Assembly (NCBI GenBank): GCA_022600695.1 | Contig: JAHZJY010000291.1 | Span: 1-10,154 of the forward strand | Direction of reading: 5' to 3' | DNA length: 10,154 nucleotides | From: Actinomycetes bacterium | GTDB lineage: Bacteria; Actinomycetota; Actinomycetes; Mycobacteriales; Mycobacteriaceae | Part shown: positions 1 to 7,288 of the stretch, one piece after another | How the letters are laid out: the number at the start of each line of letters is the position of its first letter | Position numbering within the stretch: position 1 is the stretch's first letter | The notes under the pieces: model-generated | The model's database searches: none | What the model was told of the DNA's origin: nothing | What the model saw: only the letters and a program-made list of their open reading frames with translations | Translations under genes and position numbers: made by a program

Positions 1-360
1 AAGCGCCCGGACAAGAGCGCCGGCACGTCGACCGAAGATGCCGATGAGGATCTCCCGGCGGCTGAGGAGACCACCGACGAGGCCGACGCCGACGAGCCGA
101 CGGCCGCTGAGGCCGATGGAGCCGATGGAGCCGAGTCCACCGAAGCCGAACCCACCGAAGCCGAACCCACTGAAGCCGAACCCACCGAAGTCGAGGCCGA
201 CGACGTTGAGCAGACGCCGGCCGAATCTGTCGATGAATCAGAGCCGCAGCCGCCCGAAGCCGTCGAAGCCGCAGCGGATGCCGGGGACGCTACCGAGGCC
301 CCCAGCGGCCTGCGCAACCGGCGGCCGGCCGGCAAGACCCGCCACCGCCTGCGCCGCTGA
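1..360 (+). CDS. C-terminal end of an unidentified acidic repeat protein (5' partial)
   Basis: Reading frame 1 is open from the left edge to a TGA at 358-360, giving 119 residues with strong G/C bias at third positions, so it is probably a real gene running in from outside. The segment is dominated by Glu, Asp, Ala, Pro and Thr and looks intrinsically disordered. Three exact five-residue repeats, TEAEP, are encoded by near-identical 15-bp units at 139-153, 154-168 and 169-183. A shorter DGA repeat encoded by GATGGAGCC lies just before them. The charge reverses at the very end, where the last 16 residues are Arg/Lys-rich (ending RHRLRR). No catalytic or membrane domain lies in the visible part, so the function cannot be named. 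Disordered acidic tails with basic ends occur on many actinobacterial membrane and nucleic-acid-binding proteins. The gene converges on the hydrolase gene. Confidence 0.75.
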   Translation, partial: KRPDKSAGTSTEDADEDLPAAEETTDEADADEPTAAEADGADGAESTEAEPTEAEPTEAEPTEVEADDVEQTPAESVDESEPQPPEAVEAAADAGDATEAPSGLRNRRPAGKTRHRLRR

Positions 361-408
361 ATCGCCCATGTCACGCTCGCGCACCTCCCGCCGCCGCAGA
401 TCGAATTA

Positions 409-428
409 GGTGCCGCTGTCAGAGCACC
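409..428. terminator. Possible weak bidirectional terminator hairpin
   Basis: GGTGC (409-413) and GCACC (424-428) form a 5-bp stem with a 10-nt loop, between the 3' ends of two convergent genes. Read on the minus strand it is followed by TAATTCG. There is no clear T-run and the stem is short, so the call rests mostly on position. Confidence 0.22.
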
Positions 429-439
429 GATCCGCACCC

Positions 440-470
440 GCGCCTTGCGCCTTGCGCCTTGCGCCTTGCG
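440..470. repeat. 7-bp tandem repeat, about 4.4 copies
   Basis: The unit GCGCCTT is repeated exactly at 440-446, 447-453, 454-460 and 461-467, followed by a partial GCG. It begins directly next to the hydrolase stop codon (472-474) in the 3' untranslated DNA. A unit length not divisible by three fits its non-coding position. Such arrays can change copy number by replication slippage. Confidence 0.9.
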
Positions 471-471
471 G

Positions 472-3135
472 CTAGACGACCGGAGTCGGGATGGCCCGCA
501 GCGGCATGTCGATCTCGATATCGGAGATGTTCACCACGCCGAAGGCCGCGTTGGCGAAGATCGAGGACCAACTGACGATCTGCAGGGTCAGCGAATCACC
601 GGCGCCCACGGTGTAGGCGATGTCGTTGAGCGACACCGACACCGTGCGATCCCGGCCGTCCAGGATGACCGGGATCGCCGTCACATTGTTACCGACCACC
701 AGTCCGGTGGTGTTGTCGATGAACTGGGCGTACAACTCCGTGCTGGTGCCCAGGCCGGAGTAGCTGAAGCTGATCTCGGGGGCGCCCACGATCTGATCAC
801 CCGCGGTGGGGGTCAGCGGGACGTTGATTGCATTGTCAGCCGGCGTCGGGAAGATCAGGTTCAGTGGGAAGGCGACGCCGGACCCTGGGCCCGAACCGCC
901 CAGGAACGGGATGAGACCCAGCGTGCCGCCGTCAGCGGTGGCGCTGTATCCGACGGCTTGGTTGAAGCCCGGTTCGAAGGGCAGTAGATCCGAGGTGTAG
1001 CGCACCGCGTCCTGATCCCACCACTGGAACACCGGGAGAGCATCGGCCGGGGTGCCCTCCTCCTTCACGTACTGGTCAAGCCAGGCGAAGGTGTCGGCGT
1101 ACAACTGATCCTGCTGCGTCGGGTTCACCCCGGTCGAGCAGGCGCCGTGACCACCGCAGAACCACGCCAGCTTCACCGGCGTGCCGTACGGGTTTGCGGT
1201 GATGGTCTCGGCGTTGAGCACCGACTGATCCAGCGGGAACAGCGCGTCGACGGTGCCCTGGTACAGCAGCGTCGGGGCCTGCAGCTGGTTGAGCAGGGAC
1301 GTCGGTCCGCTGCTGGTCAGGACCGCCTGCGCGGTCTCGGTGAGGAAACCGAACAGACCGGTGAAGACGCCCGCGTAGATCTGGTTGTTGATCCGCGCGC
1401 CCGCCTCGATCAGGTCCAGCAGCAGGAGTCCGGCCCAGGCGGTCTTGACAGCCTCGCGGGGGTAGAGCGCATCCATCAGCGAGTACCAGTTGCCGTTCGG
1501 GACGATCGCGTCGATCCGGGGATCGGTGCTGGCGGTGACCATCTGGATCCCGCCACCGTAGGAGCCGCCCACCATGCCGACCTTCGGGTCATCCACGCCT
1601 TCGAGCTCCACCAGCGGGTTCTCGGCGGCCCAGCTGACGATCGCCGAGGCGTCCCGGCCCTCGAAGAACGGATTGTCCAGTTGCAGCACCCCGCCGGAGG
1701 CGAATTCACCGCGGGGGTCCCAGGTGATCACGTTGTAGCCCTCGTCGCGCATGAGGGCGACGCCGGGAACCGAGCCGAAGGTGCCGTCCTGGTTGTACGG
1801 ATCGGTTTCCCCGGGCCCGCCCAGACCGGGGCCGTTGAGCACCGATTCAGTCTGCTGACCCGCTGCGATACCGGCGGCGGGGAAGAAGTTGGTACTGATC
1901 TGGGTGCCGTCGAACGAGGTGACGTCGTAGGTGAACGCGAGCGGGGTGTCCCCGGGCGCCAAATCGTCAACGTCGACCGAGACCGTGGCCACGACCGAGG
2001 CACCGATGATGGGCGCCAGCAGATCGCTGATCAGCGGAAGCCGCTGCAGCAGGTCGATGACCGGCCCGGCGACCAGTCCGATCAGCGGAATATTGACCAG
2101 GAAATTGTTGAAGTCGGTGACCTCGCTGACCCGCACCTGGAAGTCCTCGAGGCCCTTGACGCCACCCGGATCCAGCCAGGTGGCGTACGGCAGGACGGTG
2201 AAGCTCTGCGGGTCGGTGGCCGTCGGACTGGTGGGAACGGTGCGCATGGTGATCTTGCCACCGTTGTCGCCGAACCCGCACAGGGCTGCGCCGACGGCCG
2301 AACAACCGCCGTCCACCGGGGTGTAGGTGAGCGTCAGCCCCCGCGAACTGGTGGCGTTCAAAACACCCTGGACGACGCCGTCGACGAACGTCACGGTCGG
2401 ATCGACCACCAGGCCGTTGCTCGACACCTCCTGGGATGCGGTGACCGAGGCGAGCTGGCTGGCTGTCGACGCCGCGCTCAACGGCTGGCGGCGGGCGGCG
2501 GCAAGCAGCGCCCACTCCAGCGGCAAGGTGGCGGGCAGCAGCGGGTCGGTGCCGGCTCCGTCGGCCAGCCCGTTGTCGGGCTCGGACAGGAATGCCGAGA
2601 CCTCATCGGCCGCCGCGGCTTCGGGCTCGGGTTCGGGCTCCGGAACCGCCACCGCAGACACCGCCTGCGCCGCCGCGGGAGCCGGGCCGCTGGACTGGGT
2701 GGCCGCGGACGCGACCGGGCTGACCACCGTCGGCACCGCCACGGCGAGCTCCGACTCCACCCGCGCAACCTGCGCATCCGCCGCGGCGGATGCCGGACCG
2801 TCCGGCGCGCTCGCGACCGACGGGATCGACGGGATCGGCACCGAGGACTCCGACTTCAGCGTCGCCGCCGGGCGGGGTGCGCGCTGCTGACGAGCGGTGT
2901 TACCGGCACCGGCACCGGCAGACGTCGCGGCGGCGGCCATGCGGCCACGCACCGGCGCGGACGACGGTGCCGAGGGGGAGTCGCTGGAACTGGAAACCCG
3001 CGGAGCACCCCGGGAATCCGACCCCGAGTCCGCCGTATCGGCCGAGGCCACCCCCGCCCCGGCGAACGCGGCCGCGCCAACCCCCAGCGCCACCGCCAAA
3101 CCACCAACCCGACCGACAAACCGTGCTGCGCCCAT
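472..3135 (-). CDS. Exported CocE/NonD (S15 Xaa-Pro dipeptidyl-peptidase-like) alpha/beta-hydrolase
   Basis: An 887-aa secreted hydrolase. The ATG at 3135 is preceded by GGAGGAA (3141-3147) with a 5-nt spacer, a strong ribosome site that fixes the start. Residues 1-32 form a signal peptide with an ASA|D cleavage site. Residues 33 to about 240 are an Ala/Ser/Pro-rich linker. A beta-rich segment follows, then a hydrophobic stretch with LPLISDLLAPIIG, a type common in mycobacterial exported hydrolases. The alpha/beta-hydrolase core has the nucleophile elbow GGSYGGG (Ser525), an Asp in GTVDALFP (Asp630) and His in GGHGAC (His663), the order expected for a Ser-Asp-His triad. WDPRGE lies upstream of the elbow. 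The last roughly 170 residues resemble the jelly-roll C-terminal domain of S15/CocE enzymes. Members cleave Xaa-Pro peptides or esters, and the substrate here cannot be told from sequence. It lies 115 nt downstream of the aspartic protease gene and may be co-transcribed. Confidence 0.9.
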   Translation of the reverse strand: MGAARFVGRVGGLAVALGVGAAAFAGAGVASADTADSGSDSRGAPRVSSSSDSPSAPSSAPVRGRMAAAATSAGAGAGNTARQQRAPRPAATLKSESSVPIPSIPSVASAPDGPASAAADAQVARVESELAVAVPTVVSPVASAATQSSGPAPAAAQAVSAVAVPEPEPEPEAAAADEVSAFLSEPDNGLADGAGTDPLLPATLPLEWALLAAARRQPLSAASTASQLASVTASQEVSSNGLVVDPTVTFVDGVVQGVLNATSSRGLTLTYTPVDGGCSAVGAALCGFGDNGGKITMRTVPTSPTATDPQSFTVLPYATWLDPGGVKGLEDFQVRVSEVTDFNNFLVNIPLIGLVAGPVIDLLQRLPLISDLLAPIIGASVVATVSVDVDDLAPGDTPLAFTYDVTSFDGTQISTNFFPAAGIAAGQQTESVLNGPGLGGPGETDPYNQDGTFGSVPGVALMRDEGYNVITWDPRGEFASGGVLQLDNPFFEGRDASAIVSWAAENPLVELEGVDDPKVGMVGGSYGGGIQMVTASTDPRIDAIVPNGNWYSLMDALYPREAVKTAWAGLLLLDLIEAGARINNQIYAGVFTGLFGFLTETAQAVLTSSGPTSLLNQLQAPTLLYQGTVDALFPLDQSVLNAETITANPYGTPVKLAWFCGGHGACSTGVNPTQQDQLYADTFAWLDQYVKEEGTPADALPVFQWWDQDAVRYTSDLLPFEPGFNQAVGYSATADGGTLGLIPFLGGSGPGSGVAFPLNLIFPTPADNAINVPLTPTAGDQIVGAPEISFSYSGLGTSTELYAQFIDNTTGLVVGNNVTAIPVILDGRDRTVSVSLNDIAYTVGAGDSLTLQIVSWSSIFANAAFGVVNISDIEIDMPLRAIPTPVV

Positions 3136-3140
3136 TGAAC

Positions 3141-3147
3141 TTCCTCC
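3141..3147 (-). promoter_or_regulatory. Strong Shine-Dalgarno of the hydrolase gene
   Basis: On the minus strand this reads GGAGGAA, 5 nt before the ATG at 3135. It is the best ribosome site in the window and shows the hydrolase can be translated independently of the upstream protease gene. Confidence 0.8.
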
Positions 3148-3226
3148 GGAAGCTAGAAGATGAACCGACGGTAACGCGGCTCAGGCTCTTCTTATGGCGC
3201 TTTCGGGAAATCGTCAGGATGGCTTA

Positions 3227-3243
3227 TCCCGGCAGGACCGGGA
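3227..3243 (-). terminator. Hairpin just after the aspartic protease stop codon
   Basis: TCCCGG (3227-3232) pairs perfectly with CCGGGA (3238-3243) around a 5-nt loop. On the minus strand it starts 7 nt after the protease stop codon (3251-3253). No T-run follows. It could be a weak or partial terminator, or a stabilising intercistronic hairpin between protease and hydrolase messages. Confidence 0.4.
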
Positions 3244-3250
3244 CTGCACA

Positions 3251-5200
3251 TCACCAGATGGAGAAATCCGTCGACCCGATGCCGTATGGCTCGTCATACC
3301 CGTAGTTGAGGTAGATCGGGTTCTGCGCAAAGGCCGCGTTGCCGGTGTTGAACAATCCGGAACCGATCACCGGGGTGCCCTGCGGGCCGCTCTGCGTTGT
3401 GTAGGAGTAGAGCAGCGCCGAACCGTCCGGGTTGAACACGTCGATCCTGGTGCCCGCAGGCAGATTCGAACCGACGGGCGTTCCGGTGGTGTCATTCGCG
3501 GTGTTGAGGGTGCCGAACACCCCGCCGGAGTCGATGATGGCGCCGGCCGCGGTCGCCGGGTTGCCGTTGACGCTCACCGAGACGAAGGCGTCCGGGGCTC
3601 CCGGTAGGGAGACTCGGGTGGGCAGCGGGTTGGGTCCGAGGACCATCACCCCGCCGAGGCCGAAGAACGCGTTCTGGTAGAGCAGCACCCCGTTGCTGAG
3701 TTCGCCCGGCATCAGCGCCGTCGGGATGGCCACCGGGCCCGGCCCGGCCGTATTGGCGCCGGTGCCCAGGATGCCGTCGGCGCCCCACGCGAAGAACGCT
3801 TTGAAAAGCTCCTCGGAGGCGGCGTCGACGATATTGACCGGGGCGGTGGTGACCGCTCCGCCACCGAGGTCGACCTCGGTGCTGTAGGTGGTGTAGTCGT
3901 AGCAGAGACCGCCGCTGAAACAACTCGATCCGGTCCCGATGGGCGCACCAAGGTCACCGGCGCCGACCTTGTCGCGGGTAGTCACCAGGCCCGAAGCCCC
4001 GGAGTCGACGAGCAGGGTGGCGTCCGAGCCGTTGTTGACCGACACCCCGACCACGGGTTGGGTGGTGGCCACCATCCGCACCGGAACCACCGCATACACC
4101 TTGCCGTTCTGTTGGGCGGAGGCCACCTCTGCCTGCGCGGCGCTCACGTCGGCTCCGAACAGGTTGACCAGCGGAAGGAAGAGTTCCGCACCACCCATCG
4201 ATAACTCGGCGACACTGGGCAACAACATGTTGCTCAGCAGGGTGACCTGAGCGATCTGGTGGATCAGCGGAATACCCGCGGTCCCGGCGACCAGACCCTG
4301 CACGCCCGGGTTGGTCGCCCCCCACGCCTGCAGCGACAGCGCCGCACTCGCCAGGAACACCTGCGGCACGATCGCGGCCACCCCGGCGAAGACGTTGCCC
4401 GTTCCCCAGGTTTGAGCGGTGATGATGCCCTGCGCGTCGGCGATCTCCTGCAGCGCCAACGCGACCTTGGCGCCCGGCACGATCGGGGTGGCCGGCAACC
4501 ACGAGGTCATATCCGGGGCCGGATCGGCAGCGGGCCCGGGGACCACCGCCGCAGCAGGGGCGGTCTCGACAGGCTGGGGGACCTCGGCCGTGCCGACATC
4601 GTTGGCCGTCACGTCGCCGTCGGCGGGCACGACAGCGTCCGGAGCCTCCGGCAGCGCCGAGGCCGTCTCCGCCGCTGTCCGCGTTGCTCGCGACGGCCGA
4701 TCGTTGACCGTCGGCGCGGGGGTGGCTGCGGGGGTGGCGTTCGCCTCGACGGGGGCTGCCTCGGCGAGCGCCGTTTCCGGTTGCACCGCCACGGCGGCGG
4801 CCGCGTCCGGGATAACCGCCGCAGCGGGTTTCACATCCGGGATTTCCGGCGCCGCTACGCGGCCCTTGCGGCTGGGGCTCGCCGTCGAAGGCGATGCCCC
4901 GGCCGAGTTCGCTGAGGCCGCAGCCACAGCGGGGCCGCGGGCAGCCCGGGTGGCCTTCTGACGTGAGGTTGTGGTGTCAGGCTTGGTTGAGGCGTCAGGC
5001 TTGGCCGACGCGGAACTGGCTGAGCCCGTGCTCTGCGACGCCGTCGCTCCGCTTGTCGAGTCGGCGCCGGTATCGGCGAACGCGACAGCCGCTCCGCCCA
5101 CCATGGCTGCGCCCATCCCCAGCGTGACCGCGCCTGCTCCCAGCCAGGTGTAGGGCTGGATCCGACGGTGACCGCCGCGCTTGCGCGATGCTCGGGACAT
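3251..5200 (-). CDS. Exported PecA-type aspartic protease lacking a PE domain
   Basis: A 649-aa protein. The frame extends to a TTG at 5209, but GGGGG (5210-5214) touches that codon directly while standing 9 nt before the ATG at 5200, so ATG is chosen. Residues 1-42 are a signal peptide with a strongly basic N-region (seven Arg/Lys/His before residue 14, including an RR pair) and an AFA|D cleavage site. Residues 43 to about 245 are an Ala/Pro/Ser/Thr-rich linker. A hydrophobic, probably helical segment covers roughly 255-365. The C-terminal domain has two aspartic protease signatures, VDSGASG (Asp399) and IDSGGVFG (Asp557), one per lobe, and a close Cys pair (SCFSGGLC). This matches the C-terminal protease domain of PecA/PE_PGRS35, which cleaves PE proteins such as LipY and itself. 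Here the type VII PE domain is replaced by a general signal peptide. The neighbouring exported hydrolase is a candidate substrate (inference). Confidence 0.85.
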   Translation of the reverse strand: MSRASRKRGGHRRIQPYTWLGAGAVTLGMGAAMVGGAAVAFADTGADSTSGATASQSTGSASSASAKPDASTKPDTTTSRQKATRAARGPAVAAASANSAGASPSTASPSRKGRVAAPEIPDVKPAAAVIPDAAAAVAVQPETALAEAAPVEANATPAATPAPTVNDRPSRATRTAAETASALPEAPDAVVPADGDVTANDVGTAEVPQPVETAPAAAVVPGPAADPAPDMTSWLPATPIVPGAKVALALQEIADAQGIITAQTWGTGNVFAGVAAIVPQVFLASAALSLQAWGATNPGVQGLVAGTAGIPLIHQIAQVTLLSNMLLPSVAELSMGGAELFLPLVNLFGADVSAAQAEVASAQQNGKVYAVVPVRMVATTQPVVGVSVNNGSDATLLVDSGASGLVTTRDKVGAGDLGAPIGTGSSCFSGGLCYDYTTYSTEVDLGGGAVTTAPVNIVDAASEELFKAFFAWGADGILGTGANTAGPGPVAIPTALMPGELSNGVLLYQNAFFGLGGVMVLGPNPLPTRVSLPGAPDAFVSVSVNGNPATAAGAIIDSGGVFGTLNTANDTTGTPVGSNLPAGTRIDVFNPDGSALLYSYTTQSGPQGTPVIGSGLFNTGNAAFAQNPIYLNYGYDEPYGIGSTDFSIW

Positions 5201-5209
5201 GGATGCCAA

Positions 5210-5214
5210 CCCCC
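5210..5214 (-). promoter_or_regulatory. Ribosome site that decides the protease start
   Basis: The minus strand reads TAGGGGG, 9 nt before ATG 5200 and with no spacer before the in-frame TTG at 5209. The spacing supports the ATG and removes three N-terminal residues from the longest reading. The gap back to the permease stop codon (5319) is 118 nt and probably contains the protease promoter; no confident -35/-10 pair was recognised there. Confidence 0.55.
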
Positions 5215-5318
5215 TACGGGCTCACGGATTAATTCACCTTAAGGATTACTGAGATGTGTACCACACGTTCCTGAGAACCCCGTCCCACCTGCGGTCCGTC
5301 CACCGGGCAGCAGAACCG

Positions 5319-6707
5319 CTATCGCGATGCGACCCTCCGCGTTTGGCGTGACCGAAGAATCAGGAGCCACCCGATGACCGAAACCAGGGCGGCGATCCCG
5401 GCAATGAGGCCGATCCGTTCCGGATAGCCGGGAAAGGGAACGAGACTTCCGTACAGGGCAAGGCCGGGAACCACCGTTGCGAGCGGGAACACAATCCAAC
5501 GCCACCACGGCTGAGGGTTTTTCGAGACCACCATCAGGCGTACGGCGCCGACGGCAAGCCCGGTGTAGACGAGCACGAGCAGCAAGCCCTGCGCCGTGGC
5601 TGCGACGAACAGCGTCCGGAACCGTTCCCCCGCCGGGACGAACAGGCCGGCCACGATCACCGACAGAGCGCAGCCGAACACCAGGGCGGCAGCGTTGCTA
5701 GGAGCTCCCCGGCTGTTGGTGACGGCCAGCCAACCGGGCAGATACCCGGACCGTGCCAGCGAGTAGATGCCGCGCAGGGCCGCGACGGTGAAACCGATAC
5801 AGGTGGCCGAGAAATCGACCAGCAGCGCCAGGCGGATCCAGAAGGCGGCCCAGGGCCCCAGTAACTCCCCGCCCATCCGGGCGAAGCCGTCGAGTGCGTC
5901 CCCCCAGGTCTTCCCGACATGCTCCGGTCCGTAGTAGACCGTTCCGGCATAGGAGCAGAAGACCAGCAGGCTCGCGGCACCGGCCACCGTCCCGACCAGC
6001 GCGATGGGGATCGTCCGCCGGGGGGAGCGCGCCTCCTCGGCCAGCGAACTCACCGTCTCGAATCCGCCGAACAGCAGGATGCAGAACAGCAATGCCCCGA
6101 ACAGGTCGCCCCGGTAGGGGTTGCTCCAAGAGAAGACCGACCAGGTATTCGCCGGCCCGACGTGAATAACCGCCGCTGTCGCGGTGAGCAGGAAGGGGAT
6201 CACCGAGACGGCAACGATGATCAGTTGAACCTTGGTCGCCAGCGAGGCGCCGCGCACATTGAGCCACCAGGCTGCGCCGCAGACCAGCACCGCGCCGGCC
6301 CACCACGGAAAGTCGACCCCGAAGTACAACGCCGAGAACCGCGAAATGAGTTCTCCCACCACGATCCCGAAGCCGGCGGCACCGGCGAAGAGCAGTGAGA
6401 GCACATAGATTCCCAGGGCGCCGATCCCGGCCATCTGCCCCCAGGCTCGTGCCATATAGTCACCCATCGCCCCCGCGCCGCCGGTCTCGGACGCGTAGAA
6501 GGCCACCACCAGCGAGAAGGCCATCATCCCCAGGGCTGCCAGCGTGACCGCCAGCGGGCCGATCGCTCCTGCCAGTGCCGCGACGATGCTGAGGAATAGC
6601 GCGATATCGATGAGCGGGCCGATGGAAAAGGACTGCCCGACCAACTGAAAGAGACCGAGGTGACCGGTGCGGAGCTGGTCCGCTTGGGACTCTGGGTTCG
6701 CCGACAC
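5319..6707 (-). CDS. APC-superfamily amino-acid permease
   Basis: A 462-aa integral membrane transporter, the normal length for the amino acid-polyamine-organocation superfamily, with about 12 hydrophobic segments running from residue 22 to about 452 and short cytoplasmic ends (N-terminus polar, C-terminus RSRQTRRVASR). Family hallmarks are the first helix with SIGPLIDIALF (28-38), the helix-6 motif FGGFE (213-217), and the loop LAEEARSPRRTIPIAL (222-237), the conserved EE..P.R.IP signature. It probably brings in an amino acid or related amine by proton-coupled transport; the substrate cannot be read from sequence. The start is GTG at 6707: an in-frame TAG stands six codons upstream and no better in-frame start lies near. 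The ribosome site is weak (GAAG about 10 nt upstream). The gene is followed by the protease gene after 118 nt, and its leader carries a dyad and a polypurine tract that may be regulatory. Confidence 0.88.
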   Translation of the reverse strand: MSANPESQADQLRTGHLGLFQLVGQSFSIGPLIDIALFLSIVAALAGAIGPLAVTLAALGMMAFSLVVAFYASETGGAGAMGDYMARAWGQMAGIGALGIYVLSLLFAGAAGFGIVVGELISRFSALYFGVDFPWWAGAVLVCGAAWWLNVRGASLATKVQLIIVAVSVIPFLLTATAAVIHVGPANTWSVFSWSNPYRGDLFGALLFCILLFGGFETVSSLAEEARSPRRTIPIALVGTVAGAASLLVFCSYAGTVYYGPEHVGKTWGDALDGFARMGGELLGPWAAFWIRLALLVDFSATCIGFTVAALRGIYSLARSGYLPGWLAVTNSRGAPSNAAALVFGCALSVIVAGLFVPAGERFRTLFVAATAQGLLLVLVYTGLAVGAVRLMVVSKNPQPWWRWIVFPLATVVPGLALYGSLVPFPGYPERIGLIAGIAALVSVIGWLLILRSRQTRRVASR

Positions 6708-6741
6708 GATGACATCTTCGCGCTACGGCACCGGATCCGCG

Positions 6742-6756
6742 CGCTACCCGGTAGCG
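6742..6756. promoter_or_regulatory. Perfect interrupted dyad in the permease leader, candidate operator
   Basis: CGCTACC (6742-6748), one central base, then GGTAGCG (6750-6756) make a perfect 7+7 inverted repeat 35-49 bp upstream of the permease GTG. The size and position suit binding by a dimeric repressor or activator. In RNA it could only fold as a 5-bp stem with a 5-nt loop. No specific regulator can be named. Confidence 0.4.
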
Positions 6757-6769
6757 GTCGCTGCTCCCG

Positions 6770-6799
6770 TCCTCCTCCTTCCTCCTCCTTCCCCCTCCC
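6770..6799. repeat. 30-nt pyrimidine tract with a duplicated 10-mer
   Basis: Every base from 6770 to 6799 is C or T, and CCTCCTCCTT occurs twice in tandem (6771-6780, 6781-6790). On the permease-sense strand it is a run of GGA/GGAGG units, so the transcript would carry several Shine-Dalgarno-like sequences about 65-90 nt before the start codon, with no good start right after them. Confidence 0.75.
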
Positions 6800-7288
6800 A
6801 CCTCGCTTCAAGTCCCGGCCCCGACCGGGCTGCGCCCTCTTGGGTTCGTCCGGCATCTTCGAGGCTTACCGCCTACAGGCCAGGATCGCCTTGGGAGAAA
6901 GTACGTGGCGGTGTTCAGCTACGCGCGGAACTGTCGGGCGCAAACCCGCCGCTGCTCCGTGACATGAAAACGTCCGCAGCTCAATGGAACCGGGCGAAGG
7001 CCGGGTGCGCTCAAGGGCAAACTACCGCTGAACCTCAAACCACCCGTCCCCCAATCCGATGTGGACGAACCCTGCCGCACCCGGACCGCCGACCCCCATC
7101 ATCAGTCTCGACGCGGACGCAGCCGCCCGGATGATGTGTACCGCCCGATCCGCGGCCTGTTTCGTACTCCAGTCGCGGACGAACAAATGAAGATCGATAG
7201 GCGGTTTCCCAGGAACTGAACCTGCCCCGGAAACGACTATGAAGCAGACGGACCCAGCGCTGTACACGGTCAAGGAGATGAACCGGAC

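Larger units (their letters stand above)
6708..7288. other. Gene-poor divergent region upstream of the permease
   Basis: About 580 bp without a convincing gene, between the divergent permease and the small ORF at 7289. It holds a CGGATCCG palindrome (6732-6739), a perfect interrupted dyad (6742-6756), and a 30-nt pyrimidine tract (6770-6799). The rest is unassigned sequence that looks less G+C-rich than the flanks from about 6960 to 7280. Overlapping frames are open in several directions but lack consistent codon bias and ribosome sites. The best of them is the end of a minus-strand frame at 7022-7267. A 20-codon plus-strand ORF lies at 7239-7301. No known riboswitch class was recognised on either strand. 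Confidence 0.6.

Noticed and set aside
38..409. 123-codon Pro/Arg-rich frame at the left edge
   Set aside because: It is the +1 shadow of the acidic repeat protein. Frame 1 has the stronger third-position bias and an ordered five-residue repeat.
1147..3138. 663-codon plus-strand frame opposite the hydrolase gene
   Set aside because: It mirrors the hydrolase codons on the other strand, has Arg/Gly/Asp-rich composition with no domain or signal, and arises because GC-rich codons rarely give antisense stops.
3175..3225. CTGACG-17-TAAGAA as a hydrolase promoter
   Set aside because: Only about half the positions match the housekeeping consensus, too little to call without a mapped transcription start.
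5250..5285. Short palindromic GTGT-GGT-ACAC sequence and a GGAAC upstream of the protease gene as a sigma-factor or operator site
   Set aside because: The arms are only 4 bp and no matching -10 element of an extracytoplasmic sigma factor stands at the expected distance.
6524..6856. Minus-strand frame starting MPDEPKR upstream of the permease
   Set aside because: Its Gly/Glu/Arg run is just the polypurine tract translated, and it continues out of frame through the permease gene, which has clear family motifs in another frame.
6800..7030. Possible riboswitch or tRNA-like element in the permease leader
   Set aside because: Compared by eye with cobalamin, SAM-IV, glycine, M-box, ydaO and guanidine riboswitch cores and with tRNA T-loop signatures on both strands; none matched. 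A covariance-model scan would be decisive.
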